64,000 nt of DNA from Camillea tinctor. Its lineage: Eukaryota; Ascomycota; Sordariomycetes; Xylariales; Xylariaceae. Where the stretch lies: contig MU394155.1 in NCBI GenBank assembly GCA_022578605.1, forward strand, positions 1 to 64,000. The letters run 5' to 3'. A program made the position numbers and the translations under genes. Below, piece after piece: positions 22,789 to 34,118 of the stretch. Position 1 is the stretch's first letter; each line of letters starts with the position of its first letter. The notes below the pieces were generated by a model that saw only the letters and a list, made by a program, of their open reading frames with translations, made no database searches and had not been told where the DNA came from.

Positions 22789-24648
22789 TAGGATCTGTGC
22801 CAGGTTTTTATGCTACGGAGGGGAAAACCCAACTAACAAGGCATTTGCACAGAGAGGGAGAGAGGCATTATCACTTGGCAACGTTATCACAATGATAGTC
22901 TACAAACGTGCGCTACGGGAGATATCTTCCATCGGTGTCAAGACTTTTCTACACAGAGTTGTAGGAGCTGCTCGAATATGAGCTAGACAGACCTTGAATC
23001 TTGGCAGGTAGGTAAGACTATTGTAGGTAGAACATGCGTATGCAGACCTGAGATAGAGAACTGCATGTGATGGCCACGTCCTGGTTGAGGTTGAGGAGGG
23101 AATCGGGGATGTAAGAAACTTAGGGATATCCTGGGAACCCACGAAAACCAGCTGATATCATTGCATAACCGCCATTCGCGATAAGCATACGAAGCGCTCG
23201 CCCGCTCTAATTTGGGAAGAAAGCTTAAGCAGAGTTCTTCTGTCTCTTGTTTATACTATGATGGCGCTAGGGGTTGCTAGTCAAGGAGGGAAAGACGAGC
23301 GATATTACGTTCCATGTTGTCGATCTGAGGACCTCTTGTCAGGGTTGCATTGGCGACATATCTCGTGGCACTTCTTGGATTGTGCATGGCGGCATCGTAA
23401 ACTAGCGAGGGAGTCAGTAGCCAGTCAGATTGCAACCATTTCGAAATCCAGCCGGATTAGGCAAGCCGTGAACGATGAGGGTCCTGGATAAGTGGAGGTC
23501 TCGCGACATAAACCCTGGGATAACTCACAAGCTCCAAAAACCCCGAACTACTCAGCTGCACACTATGTAATAAGGTGTCCTATAGCTAGTTTAGAGAAAC
23601 GGGGAGCGGACCCGAATCATGACGATGCTACGGTTGCAAGTGCTTCAATTGGGAAAATTTGGGGTTGAGGCTGTGTAAACAGAAAGGGGGGAGAGAAAGG
23701 TGGAGGACTTGTCGAAAGTATCCAACTTGTCTTCTATATCAAAAGCGTATCCGCTCCTCCCAATCTGAATTATGAGCGATTTTTCACCGCCTGTTATTGC
23801 TAGACAACATCGTGAGCACTGGCGACATCCCATCGTAAACAGACACAAGCAGCAACATCCACCCGGCCCTCAAAAATGTCGTGAACACTTGACCCAACGC
23901 AGCGCATACAACGATCATTGACTAACCTAGCGTGAGCGAATTTCAGAAATGCCTAAGTTACGAAAGAGCTGCATTAAATTTGCAGAGGGCCGCTCAGGAT
24001 GAGGAAGTTCAGGAGGAGCGCGGCAACCGACGGTTCTGAGGATCGTCAGTCACTCAATTGATCTTGCCTCTGCCGGTGAATTGTTGTTGGTGTCCATCAC
24101 ATGTTAGCACCTACAGCTAGCTGAACATACCGGCACCACCTCCTCTCATCCCCACCGTCGGCCGCATCGGTCTCCTTTCGCTTTAAGCGACAAAAACATC
24201 AACATGCCGACGTAATTAGCCTTCACTTTATTGACCGCCTGGCCAGATCCTGAAACGCACCTTCATGAGGTTTAAGTCCCGGAGCAATAGATGACCGAAC
24301 CTAAGTGGAAGAAGCTATCCGCTGGCCCATGCCGACGATCATGCTCTAGGCGATGATGACGATCCGCCTAACCCCAAAAAACCTCGTGGGCTCCTCACCC
24401 AGAAAACGCTTTTCGCATCTTGCGGCCCTCGAGTTCATTGATCATCGTCCCCTAATGCGCATGTAAGGTGAGCAGCCAAGTGGCACGATTCAAGCTATCA
24501 TGCATCGCATGTCAGGTATGCGCGGTCTGCCGGGGAGGGACCTGTGCTTTGGGGGCCACTCGCCAGCTGTTTCTGTGAGCAATAAGCTCTACAGAACGTC
24601 GGTGATGCGAGGAGGGGGAAAGCATCAGAAAGGCCGAGCAGAGTTCCC
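22789..24648. other. Intergenic, no gene supported
   Basis: Several short frames on both strands without protein-like features. No tRNA-like A/B boxes recognised. Confidence 0.45.
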
Positions 24649-24656
24649 TATATAAT
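24649..24656 (+). promoter_or_regulatory. TATA box (TATATAAT)
   Basis: TATATAAT in CCCTATATAATCCC, followed by a long C/T- and C/A-rich leader typical of fungal 5' UTRs and leading to ATG 24921. Confidence 0.5.
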
Positions 24657-24920
24657 CCCAAACCCACCACCACTCCAACCCAGCTCGCATTCCTATATCT
24701 CATTCCTCCGTTTAGCCCACACTCTCAGCCGCGAAGCCCCCTTATCCAGCCCACCACTTCTAACAAAATCAACCCCCCCCCCATCTCCCACGCAAACACC
24801 CTCCTCTCCCCACAGCGCGAGCGAAAACCCCATCAACCCGTGATTCAACCGCCCAGCGACCGTGCTCCGCCATCATCAATCCTCTGCGCCCACTTACACA
24901 AAAAAAAACTACTTAAAACC

Positions 24921-25133
24921 ATGGAATCCCGACCCTGCGCCGTCCCCGCCCACGACCGCAGACAGCCCCCCCGCAGCGAGCCGCTCACCTTCTACACCTT
25001 GCTCTCCGCGCCAGCACCCACTGCCACGGCAGCTAAACCACCGTATCCGTGTCCGGACATCTCGGCGGCGGCCGTGTGCGCGATGCACGGCATGTCGCGG
25101 TGGCCGGGATCTGGGTCGGGGGCGCGCGGATGA
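24921..25133 (+). CDS. Possible small protein (70 aa), unknown
   Basis: ATG 24921 sits in an almost ideal context (AAAACCATGG), 270 bases after a TATA box. The product is Pro/Ala/Arg-rich with four cysteines and no recognised domain, signal peptide or membrane helix. An upstream in-frame ATG at 24840 gives 97 residues, but its context is poorer. Promoter and start context argue for a real transcript. The protein itself is not distinctive and may be a leader peptide or non-conserved. Confidence 0.35.
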   Translation: MESRPCAVPAHDRRQPPRSEPLTFYTLLSAPAPTATAAKPPYPCPDISAAAVCAMHGMSRWPGSGSGARG

Positions 25134-25730
25134 TGAATTCTATAGCATGACTTGGTTTGCATTTTATTGTGTATATTGAGCCCGTGTGCGGGGTTATGGT
25201 TTTTTTCCCCCGTGGCATGTGACCGAAGTTTTCTTATGTTTGTTTGAGCATGGCGTTGTTGTATATGTGTTATTCGCCGTTACTGTATTTGCTGCTTAGG
25301 TATCTATGTTTTGCTAATATCAAGCTAAATCTCATTTACATCGTGAGGTTGGAATAGGGGAGTCGAGTCTCTTTACTGTGAATAAATACAAGTCTGCTGT
25401 GAACCCTTCGCCGTATATCTGGATCGCAGGTGTATAGGGGCTGCGGTTACATGGTCCTATCTTCTGTTCTAAAACACCTCTTTATCCTGTTCTGAATCGA
25501 AGAGCGATATGCTGGCTCATCAATGCGTAGGTTATAATCTAAATTCTGAGTTTTATATAATATGATGAAGTTTACTCTCCGTATTATATACTCTTGGTAG
25601 GGGAAAAGGGGTCGATGTATGAAATGCTGAAAATACGCTAATTTATGAGCTAATGTTGACTAACTCCGGGTATCTACATGACCATGCTGTTGTTGAACCA
25701 AGGGTCGGTGATAGGGGCGTGATGTGCTAC
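25134..25730. other. Intergenic, no gene seen
   Basis: 3' flanks of the converging genes at 24921 (+) and 25731 (-). Confidence 0.5.
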
Positions 25731-26672
25731 TTATGAAAGAGCTGTTTCCCAGCCTTTGATGCCCTCTATCTCATCATCGGTCAACTGGAGATCGAAATAC
25801 TTCCTGAGGGCCTCTACGCGTTCCTGCTCCGTCTTGCACTCCGAGACCACGTAAGTCTTCCCACCGAGGTTTTCCTTGAAAACACCATTGACGAGCATGC
25901 GCTTGCCGTAGATAATCTCGCCTTGGCCATCCTCGCGGGGGCGTCGCAAGAACTTGAGCGCGAGCACGGTATGGGTCTGCCAGCTCAGGGCGTGGTGGCC
26001 GGTGTACCAGTTAATGACTTCCCAGTCGGCGGGCATGAACTCGAGCTCGGCAAAGGCGTAGAACGAGTTCCAGTCGGCGTCGGTGCGATTGCGGTACTCG
26101 TAGATCCACAGCTTGCTCTCCTCAGTGCGCTTGGTCTGGGTTGAGACCCAGTCGCGCACTAAGCGGATCTGCTGGGTGCCGATGTTCTGGTGGACTAGGC
26201 CCTCAACCAGTGGCATGGGCATGGTCGCACCGTCACCGCCAAAGCCAACGTCGACGTGGTACTTGTTGCCGTCGATGGTGACGATGCTTATGATATGGAT
26301 CCAGCCCGGGAATTCTCCCTGTGGTACACCCTCGAGTCGAGGCCTCGTTCTTACACCGACAGTGTATGAGTCGAAGCCTAGGCCACGAAGGATGTGGTTA
26401 TATAGGAGGGCGACCTCCATGCAGTAGCCGCCTCGACCACGCTTGCCGCCCACGATCTTTTGAAAGATGTGTTGGGGGCCAAGCACGATAGCATGGGAGG
26501 GGTTGTAATGTAGAGAGAGGTTCTCATACGGCACTCTGCTTAGCATGTAGACATGCATAGTTTGCAGTAGGGAGAGGGAAGGGGGGGCATTGTGAAACTC
26601 TGAGGGTAACTCTATGTACTCTAAGAACTGATCGATCTGATCGCGGGTATATGCTGGAGGAGGTGGTGACAT
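25731..26672 (-). CDS. Arylamine N-acetyltransferase (NAT)
   Basis: A single-exon, 313-residue protein of the NAT family. These enzymes transfer an acyl group from acyl-CoA to arylamines and related compounds, and in fungi they often detoxify plant benzoxazolinone products and aminophenols in the cytosol. The catalytic triad is visible: Cys84 in RGRGGYCMEV, His126 in FPGWIHI and Asp141 in YHVDVGFGG. The N-terminal family motif VPYENLSLHY (47-56) is also present. Length is usual for fungal NATs (about 300-330). ATG 26672 begins MSPPPP, and the ~20 residues before the first helix agree with the family. Acyl donor preference (acetyl or malonyl) cannot be decided from the sequence. Confidence 0.93.
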   Translation of the reverse strand: MSPPPPAYTRDQIDQFLEYIELPSEFHNAPPSLSLLQTMHVYMLSRVPYENLSLHYNPSHAIVLGPQHIFQKIVGGKRGRGGYCMEVALLYNHILRGLGFDSYTVGVRTRPRLEGVPQGEFPGWIHIISIVTIDGNKYHVDVGFGGDGATMPMPLVEGLVHQNIGTQQIRLVRDWVSTQTKRTEESKLWIYEYRNRTDADWNSFYAFAELEFMPADWEVINWYTGHHALSWQTHTVLALKFLRRPREDGQGEIIYGKRMLVNGVFKENLGGKTYVVSECKTEQERVEALRKYFDLQLTDDEIEGIKGWETALS

Positions 26673-27716
26673 GGCGAAGGAGTCAATGCGAAGAGGTGAC
26701 TGACTGTGTCACTGTGATAATAATAAAAACTCGTGATGGGTAGGTATTGAAAGTTCCCAGACCAGAAATTAAATATTTTGTTAATTACTTACTTGCCTTC
26801 TTCTTGTGTTGATACAGGATCTTTTATACCAAAATTTTGAGTCGAGTGAGTCAGGATGCTATACTTACGATACGATCCCGGCGTGTTGAACATGATATTA
26901 TGTAGTGGCATCTATTTTGGTATACTTCACAAGTGACAAAACCTAGAACCCGGCAATGAGTGGATACAATTCATCAGGGGTTCTACCTGCATCGGTTCCT
27001 AGAGGGCGCAGAAGTCAAATGGAATTCCGCCTTCGGATAGCAGAACTTACCAAGCAAGTTTACCTGCCTACATGTGGGCACTTGGATGAAGTGAGTAATA
27101 TGGACGAATATGGATGAGTGAGGGTTGGAAGAGAACAAGGGGGGACTATTAGATTTTTGAAAGGGTTGCATCAGCCACTTCAAGCCACGCTAGTTAGCCA
27201 CTCCCTGCTCTAGACATTCTATGTAGGTAGGTTATCGCAATATTGATACTTCTTGTTTAACACTATTTAAATCCTGATATGTAGTTATCAGGGAATATCT
27301 CTTATCTCTCGAAGGGTCTCCCCGCGTCTACCACTAGTACAACTAATGAACCCCCCCCCCCCCAATACTTTCTTAGGCCGAAATTTCGAGAAGTACAGGA
27401 GTAAAACAAACCCCCCTTTCTGGTTTAACCCCTCGATATCTTCTTCAACCTCATCAATTCTATGAATTCTAGACCCCTCCCTTTCCTTCCATCCCTTCCA
27501 CAATTCCCCCCCCACACAAACCCTCCTTGCCGAACCAGCTATTTTATAGCCAAACTACTCTTTGAGTTTACTTATTTCCCTTGTTAATTCCTTATTTGTT
27601 GACCATCAATCTTAACCTACATCTGTTGGACTGCTCACTTTATCCCTTCTCCTTCCTCTAAGAAAATCTAGCTGAGGATCATCTCGGCAACAACCAACAC
27701 CACCACTTCAGCGACC
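26673..27716. other. Divergent intergenic region between NAT and SGT2
   Basis: Shared promoter space for divergently transcribed genes. It contains a run of 14 C at about 27350 and a pyrimidine-rich SGT2 leader. No gene seen. Confidence 0.5.
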
Positions 27717-28910
27717 ATGGTAAGTTGCCCCCTCCCCCCTTTCGCAACTCTCCTGCACCTCTGCCCTTCCCATGTGAACTAAATGTGAACTAACCTGTGT
27801 ATAAAAACATCCTAGGCCGCTGCTGCTACCTCGAAACAGCGCCTGGCGCTCGCTATTTGCGACTTCCTGACCACTTCCCTCAGCGATGGCACTCTCACCT
27901 CCGAAGAGAAGGACAACATCGATATCGCTATTAACTGCATCAGCGAATCCTTTAAGGTTGACCCCAATGACAAGGACGCCGTAGCTGCCGCCATTGGCTC
28001 GCAGAACCTGCTCCAAATATACGGTGTTTATGAGAAGCTCAAGTCCAACTCCAAGCCCTCAGCCTCGCCCCATGTTCCTACAGCCACCCCTGCTGGTACC
28101 AGCAACCCAGCGCCAGGAAGCCAGACCAAAGAACCCACCGCCGAGGAGAAGACCCGTGCCGAAGAGCTCAAGACTAAGGGAAACAAGGCTATGGCCGCCA
28201 AGTCTTACACCGAGGCTATCGACCTCTACACCCAAGCCCTCGCCCTATACCCCAACAATGCCATCTTCCTATCCAACCGTGCTGCCGCCTACAGTGCTGC
28301 CCGTAACCACGAGAGCGCGCGCGCCGACGCCGAGGCTGCTGTCGCCATCGACCCGTCCTACACCAAGGCCTGGTCCCGTCTGGGTCTTGCTCGTTTCGCC
28401 CTCGGCGACGCCCGTGGCAGTATGGAGGCTTACAAGCAGGGAATCGACCACGAAGGTAGTGGTGGCAGCGATGCCATGCGGAAGGGCTTCGAGACGGCGC
28501 GGAGAAGGGTTGAGGAGCTCGAAGCAGCCGGGGCTGATGAAGGAGATCTTCCCAGGGCTCGTGGTGGTCCAGGAGGAGGTCCTGATCTAAGCAGCCTGGC
28601 TAGCATGTTCGGCGGTGGCGGCGGTGGTGCAGGTGGTCAAGGTGGTGGCATGCCCGATCTCGGCTCCATCATGAACAACCCCATGTTCGCCAGCATGGCC
28701 CAGAACCTCATGTCGAACCCCGATATGATGCAGAACCTGATGAGCAACCCCCGCCTACGCGAGATGGCCGATCGGTTCAGCAGTGGAGGTGGCATGCCCG
28801 ACCTTGGCAGCCTCATGAGCGACCCCAACATCGCCGAGATGGCCCGGAATATGATGGGCGGCGGCGGCTCCCCAGACAGCCCAGGTGCCGGACGTGGAGC
28901 TGGACAGTGA
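27717..28910 (+). CDS. SGT2: SGT2-like small glutamine-rich TPR co-chaperone
   Basis: Exons 27717-27719 (the ATG alone) and 27816-28910, with intron GTAAGT...ATCCTAG; 365 residues. SGT2/SGTA takes tail-anchored membrane proteins from the ribosome side to the Get4-Get5/Get3 pathway and binds Hsp70/Hsp90. Visible parts: the N-terminal homodimerisation domain that binds Get5 (KQRLALAICDFLTTSL to LLQIYGVYEKLK, about 7-75), a three-repeat TPR region (~112-230, including KGNKAMAAKSYTEAIDLY and NRAAAYSAARNHESA), then a Gly-rich C-terminal region with NP/Met-rich repeats (LMSNPDMMQNLMSNP) that binds hydrophobic segments. Using ATG|GTAAGT as a one-codon exon restores the complete dimerisation domain. 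The first in-frame internal ATG (28191) would delete it. Confidence 0.93.
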
Positions 28911-30247
28911 TCGACCCGCAAGCAAATCAATTCCCAATACTCTGCTTTTTTCTTTCATGGAAAGAGAAGGAAGTTGTTCACTGCAATCGTTCTTCTATCC
29001 GACTAGACCAATTATGTTCATGACAGCCACGACAGGGAAAAAGCGAATTAGGAAAAGGAGTTGGGATGGGGGCCTGTGACTATGGAGATGATATAGAAAT
29101 GGGCAGGGCGTAAGGGGGTTCTACACGATGCACATAATGTTTGGGCATGGGAAGAGTAAGGGAAATCAAACTTTTCGTTGAATGAACAGACATGTAACCC
29201 GTGTCATCATTTTCTTTCCTCTTCTTTCCCCCTTACACCGATGTGTTAGTCAACTAATTATGAAGACTCCCGGCTTCTGAGGATGTACTGTATCCTTGAT
29301 GCACACGCGTGATTTAAACTACCTGTCTCGAAAAGACCTGCCTAGTTACCTACAGAAGTTATGAGATAGATGGCAGAAATTATCATGAATGACGATAGGT
29401 CATAGCATGAATGAAAAAAAAAATTAGTACTTGTCAAGGGAAAATAAAAGTGCCCCTTCATCTTGTCCATCATCGTGAAAACCACGACTCCCACTCTACA
29501 AGGATAGGTTTATGCCTTTAATATGTAAAGAGTCCGCTACAGCACGCCCAGCCGGCCACACTACATGTACCGATTCCCAAAAGGGGTTACGAGACATTGA
29601 TTCTGCCGACTTGATGACTTGGTAACCAAGCTAGCAGCGCTGTCACGAAGTTCATCGGAATAAACCAAGCCTACCAAAACATAATCACGGAGAGAAGATG
29701 AACAACTATAGTATAAAGTAAACTGGGTATATGCATGTGCTAAAATACCAAGTCGGTCTGTATCAGTTTAACTACTGTTCTTCCCCCAGTCCCTGCAGAG
29801 ATGTACATAATAGGTTCAACCCCTTACTCCATCCTTTTTTTATATATTTATCGGTCATGCTCCCATTACCAACGTCTTCATCTCTATTAGTTTCTACTAT
29901 AATAACTAACCCCCTTCCAAAAAATTACCATAGACTATTCTAAGCTCAATGCTGTCATATGCCCCTTATAGCGGGATTTCCACCGCCGGTGTATAATATG
30001 CCCAGACCAAAAAAAAAAAAGAGGCAGTATATGTCATATACGTCGAAGAAAACCACTTGCTCCCCTCTCGAAAACTTCATAAAATATCTTTTCCCCTTTC
30101 CCCCCCCCCCTTATTTTCTCTTAGCGTCGGCGTTTCTCCCTGAAATATGTAGCGTGTCCCCCTTACAGGCCCTGTATCGTAATGCTTGGCCCCCCCCAAA
30201 AACAGACCAAAAGAAATGCCGTAGTCGCGAGTCCCGCCGGTCAGAGC
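28911..30247. other. Intergenic between convergent SGT2 and ABC transporter genes
   Basis: 3' flanks only, with C-rich and A-rich runs (about 30009, 30104). No gene seen. Confidence 0.5.
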
Positions 30248-33200
30248 TTACACATAGCGACCACGCTTGCGCACCCCTCTGGCCCGTCCTTTCCCCTTCG
30301 CCCGCTGGCTTCCCGTAGACCGCCCGCGGTTCTTACTCGCCCGCACCGGCGCCGGGTTCATGGGTCCCTGCGACGGCTGACGGGGCGCGCTGGGTCCGGC
30401 TGCGCGTGTTGGTTCGGAAGCCAGGTTTGCTGTTGTCTGTGCCGCTGCGGGTGCTGTTTCTGGCGCTGGGGTTGTTGTTGAGGGAGTGGGGGCTGGAGCT
30501 GGGCTCTCGACCGCACGCCCGGATGGGGGCCCGGGCTGGCTGACCGAGCGCACGGGGCTGCCGTTGCTGCTGGGCTCTAGATCCCGGGAGACGGACTGCA
30601 TTGTGTTGCGGCGGGGCCGCGGCTGGGGCTCCGCCTCCGGCTCCGGGAGTGCGGGCGGTGAGGGGGGGTTGCTGGCGCGGCGGACGGGCGTAGGCTGCTG
30701 GTGTGGTTCTTGGAGGGGCTGCCCTAACGTGGTGGGCGCGGAAGCGCTAGTTGGCACGGACTCGTTTGGCTGGGACCCAGGAGGGGAATGGCGCTGGTCG
30801 TCGTTGCAGGGCACCCGTATCACGGTGGTGACGGAGGCAGATTCTAGATCCGCCCCTTCCTCCTTGTTGCGACTAAGCCTAGGAATGGCGATTGGGGTGG
30901 GTGTTGTGGGGGCTGGCTGCGACGCAGGCCGCAAATGGGAACGCGGCGTGAATTCTGGGGCGTCGGGGTTGGGCCTCCAGACCTGTGATATGAAAGTGTA
31001 AGTAACTAGCGGCTATGAGCTCGAGAAAGGGGGTGGTGGCTGGATTTACCTCCTCCTTGGCCTTGATTGGAGTTTTGATAACTTGTTTCCCATTCGCTTG
31101 GTCCTCTTTTACCACCGAGTCATCAATAGGCAGCACTTGGACAGGAGACATGACACTCCCGTTGATACCCTTCCTTGCAGAATCACCTTCTCGGTTATCG
31201 TCTGGCCTAGATGACTGTGTGGGCTTGGAATCTTTGGAGCCTTTGTCTTCTTCGTCTTCCGTTTTAGTCTTGACGAAGAAATCCGAGTACCACATTTCAT
31301 GATATTTGCCTTTTTTGGCAAGGAGTTCCTCGTGAGTGCCCTCCTCAATAATATTTCCCTCAGATAGAACACATATCTTTTCAAAGTTTTGTATTGTGGC
31401 TAGACGGTGCCTAGGATAAATTAGAATCGAGCATCCTAAAAGGAGATCTCGGATCTCAACTTACGCAATGGCGATACTTGTCTTGCCTTCGCAAAGAGCG
31501 TCAAGTGCAACTTTGATCTTCTTCTCAGTTATCGTATCAACTGCATTAGTAGCTTCATCCAGGAGCACGATACTGGGATTTCTGAGAATGGCACGAGCGA
31601 TAGCAATGCGCTGTAGTTCGCCTCCCGATATTTTACTACTAGGGTTAGTATATTCATCAACAATCGCATAATAGGCTCCTACTCACGCGCCACTCTCTCC
31701 AACATGCGTTTCATATTTGTCCGTGAAACTTTCAATCTGGTCATGAATAGCTGCTTTGCGGCATGCATCTTCGATATCCTCCATCGAAGCACCAAGTCGA
31801 CCATATTCAACGTTCTTGAATATGGTAGTATCAAAGATGAATGGATTCTGTGGTACAATGCCCACAATATCTCGCAGGCTTTTAGAGATGTATAGTCAGC
31901 ATTCAAGCTTTTTTATTCAAAAACAACATTGATAGTGAAGCTATAGATGGATTAGTATCATACCTGGTCTGTGTCACATCTCGAACATCTTGACCATCTA
32001 TCAAGACGGCACCATCGTCCACATCGTATTTGCGAGCGAGAAGCCGCAAAATTGTCGACTTTCCTCCACCACTCTCGCCCACAAAGGCAACTTTGGACCC
32101 CGCCTTAATAGTTAGGTTAAAGTTCTTCAATATAGGTTTCTTGTTGTAACTGAAGCTGACGTTTCGGAATTCCACCATGCCACCATCCCTGATCTCGAGC
32201 GGTTTTGCATTCTCCTTATCGAATACAGTCGGCTTCGTCAGCAATAGATCGACGAGCTTATCGACACTGACAAGGGAAGTAGAAAAGCCTCCAATTATAC
32301 TGAACATGCCGAAAAGCGGTGACGTGAGCTGGTTCCAATACCCCAAAAGCGTGACGAAGTCACCCGCGGATGCATGCCCGTATCGGATTTGATATACCGC
32401 TAAAACAATGCCAGCTAGGAGACCTGCCATAATCAACAAATCTTGATAGATGCCAGTAACCGTGCTCCTGTTTCTGTTATTTTTGCGCATTAAAGCCCGC
32501 TCTTCCATTGCAGAATGGAGTCGGCCAATCTCATAGGATTGTCGGTTGAAATCAAACACAGTGTACCATCCCGAGATTCCATCATGAAGAGCGCGATTCA
32601 CCTTATATAATCTGTTACGTAGAGAGGTTAGAGAATGTAGACCTCATAATAGCTGATAACAACGAAGATAATGACAGCGAGACGCAAAAAAATAATAATT
32701 GAAAGGGTGGAAATTTTTGAATGGGGTACTCACGAATCTAACAGGCCCTTATTTGCACCTCTCATTCTTATTATCGACGACATCGATATTTGAACATAGG
32801 CCAACAGAGTAGTTATACCGATAAAGCCTACATACGGGCCAAATTTGAAAGTCAGATATGAAAATGCCACTACCATATCGATGACAGACGGAACGAGAGT
32901 AAAGAAAACATTCCTTATTAGGGTGACGGGGCTTTTTGTTTCTTTAATCGTCGTTTCTATGTCTGCGTTGCTATTCGAGTCGTGGAATGGCGTTGAAAGT
33001 TTTAGACAATGAGAATATGCTGCAAGACAAATTGCATCATCAGAGGCTAGCTCGACAGGCATCCACAGCAGTCTCTGCCACAGAATGAGTCCACATGGAG
33101 ATCTTAGAAACCTCAAACAGGCGAAAATTCCAAGTTGCTCCCAAATAACCCAAGCGTTATCACCAGTTAAGGAGTCTATAAGAGCACCGTATTGTATAGG

Positions 33201-34118
33201 AGCCACAAAGTTGAGTACGTTCCCTGTGATGTGAGAGGCGATAAAAAGGTATAAACGGACTTGTAACTTGAGGTTGTCAGAAGGCCAAGCACAACGAACC
33301 AAAACACTGTATCTCATGAGCCGATGTGCCACGGTGCCCTCGGAGTTCCATCGTTTTTTAGTCTTCACCGAGCTGTCCTGATCCTCATCATTGTCGGGCG
33401 GTTGGGGGGCTGCCAAAGAATTTACCGTTTGGGGGTTGGTCGTGTCAGTGTTTGTAGTATCTGAATTAGTTCCAGTCCCATAACCACTATCGGCTGAGCC
33501 GTTCGGTTTTCGATCGAGCTTCGGGATTAGTGGTGTGCGTTCTTCATCAAAGGAAGCTCGTGTAGTAGTAGCATTATGACGGCCCCAAGTGTAAATCAAT
33601 ATGACACCCGAGACGATAGCAACTCGAGCCACGGCAAAAGAAGCATCCAAGAACAAGAGCAATATTTTTCTGTTGTGTGGAGAAACGGCACTATCAGCCG
33701 CCCATCGATAATGGACGAATGTAACCGTTGCAGTGACAGATTCGAAAACAAGTGACAAAATCCATGAGCCGTATAATGGAACCCACACAATTTCGGATGC
33801 GGTTGATAAGCTGTTTTGCTGTATTCCGAAGACCAATATGCACGAGAGAAGGCCAACCACGTAGTGCTGAGATGGCCATTCCCGGTAGAGAAGAACCTCC
33901 ACGACCCTGTGTGCAAGCTGGATACCAAATGAAGTTATGAAGAATAGCAGAAAGTACCAAATGGTAATTCTTCGAGCATTGGTGGTTTTAGTGGTGTAGA
34001 TGGACACTTCTGGTATCAAAAGAGCGATGCCATGGCTGATGGTGAAGTACAGGAAAACAGCAAGAGGATAAGAGTAATATAAGGCCTTCTGCACCTCATC
34101 CGGACTCTCCTGTATCAT
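30248..34118 (-). CDS. HMT1-type ABC (ABCB) half-transporter
   Basis: Six exons: 34118-32734, 32611-31964, 31878-31687, 31635-31465, 31410-31050, 30982-30248; 1,163 residues. Family members (fission yeast Hmt1, animal ABCB6) sit in vacuolar or organelle membranes and move heavy-metal/thiol conjugates or related cargo using ATP. The N-terminus has an extra set of about five hydrophobic helices, a charged Ser/Thr/Asn-rich loop (~200-260), then a six-helix transmembrane domain. The nucleotide-binding domain has Walker [10 protein letters not shown] (640-648), Q-loop VPQNPF, a signature KISGGELQR (C-loop ISGGE in place of LSGGQ), Walker [10 protein letters not shown] (763-771) and H-loop His800. 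The last exon adds a 245-residue Pro/Ser/Thr-rich tail ending in a basic [14 protein letters not shown] patch. Exon 4 has a tandem TAGTAG acceptor. The second AG was chosen because it gives normal family spacing. Confidence 0.9.
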
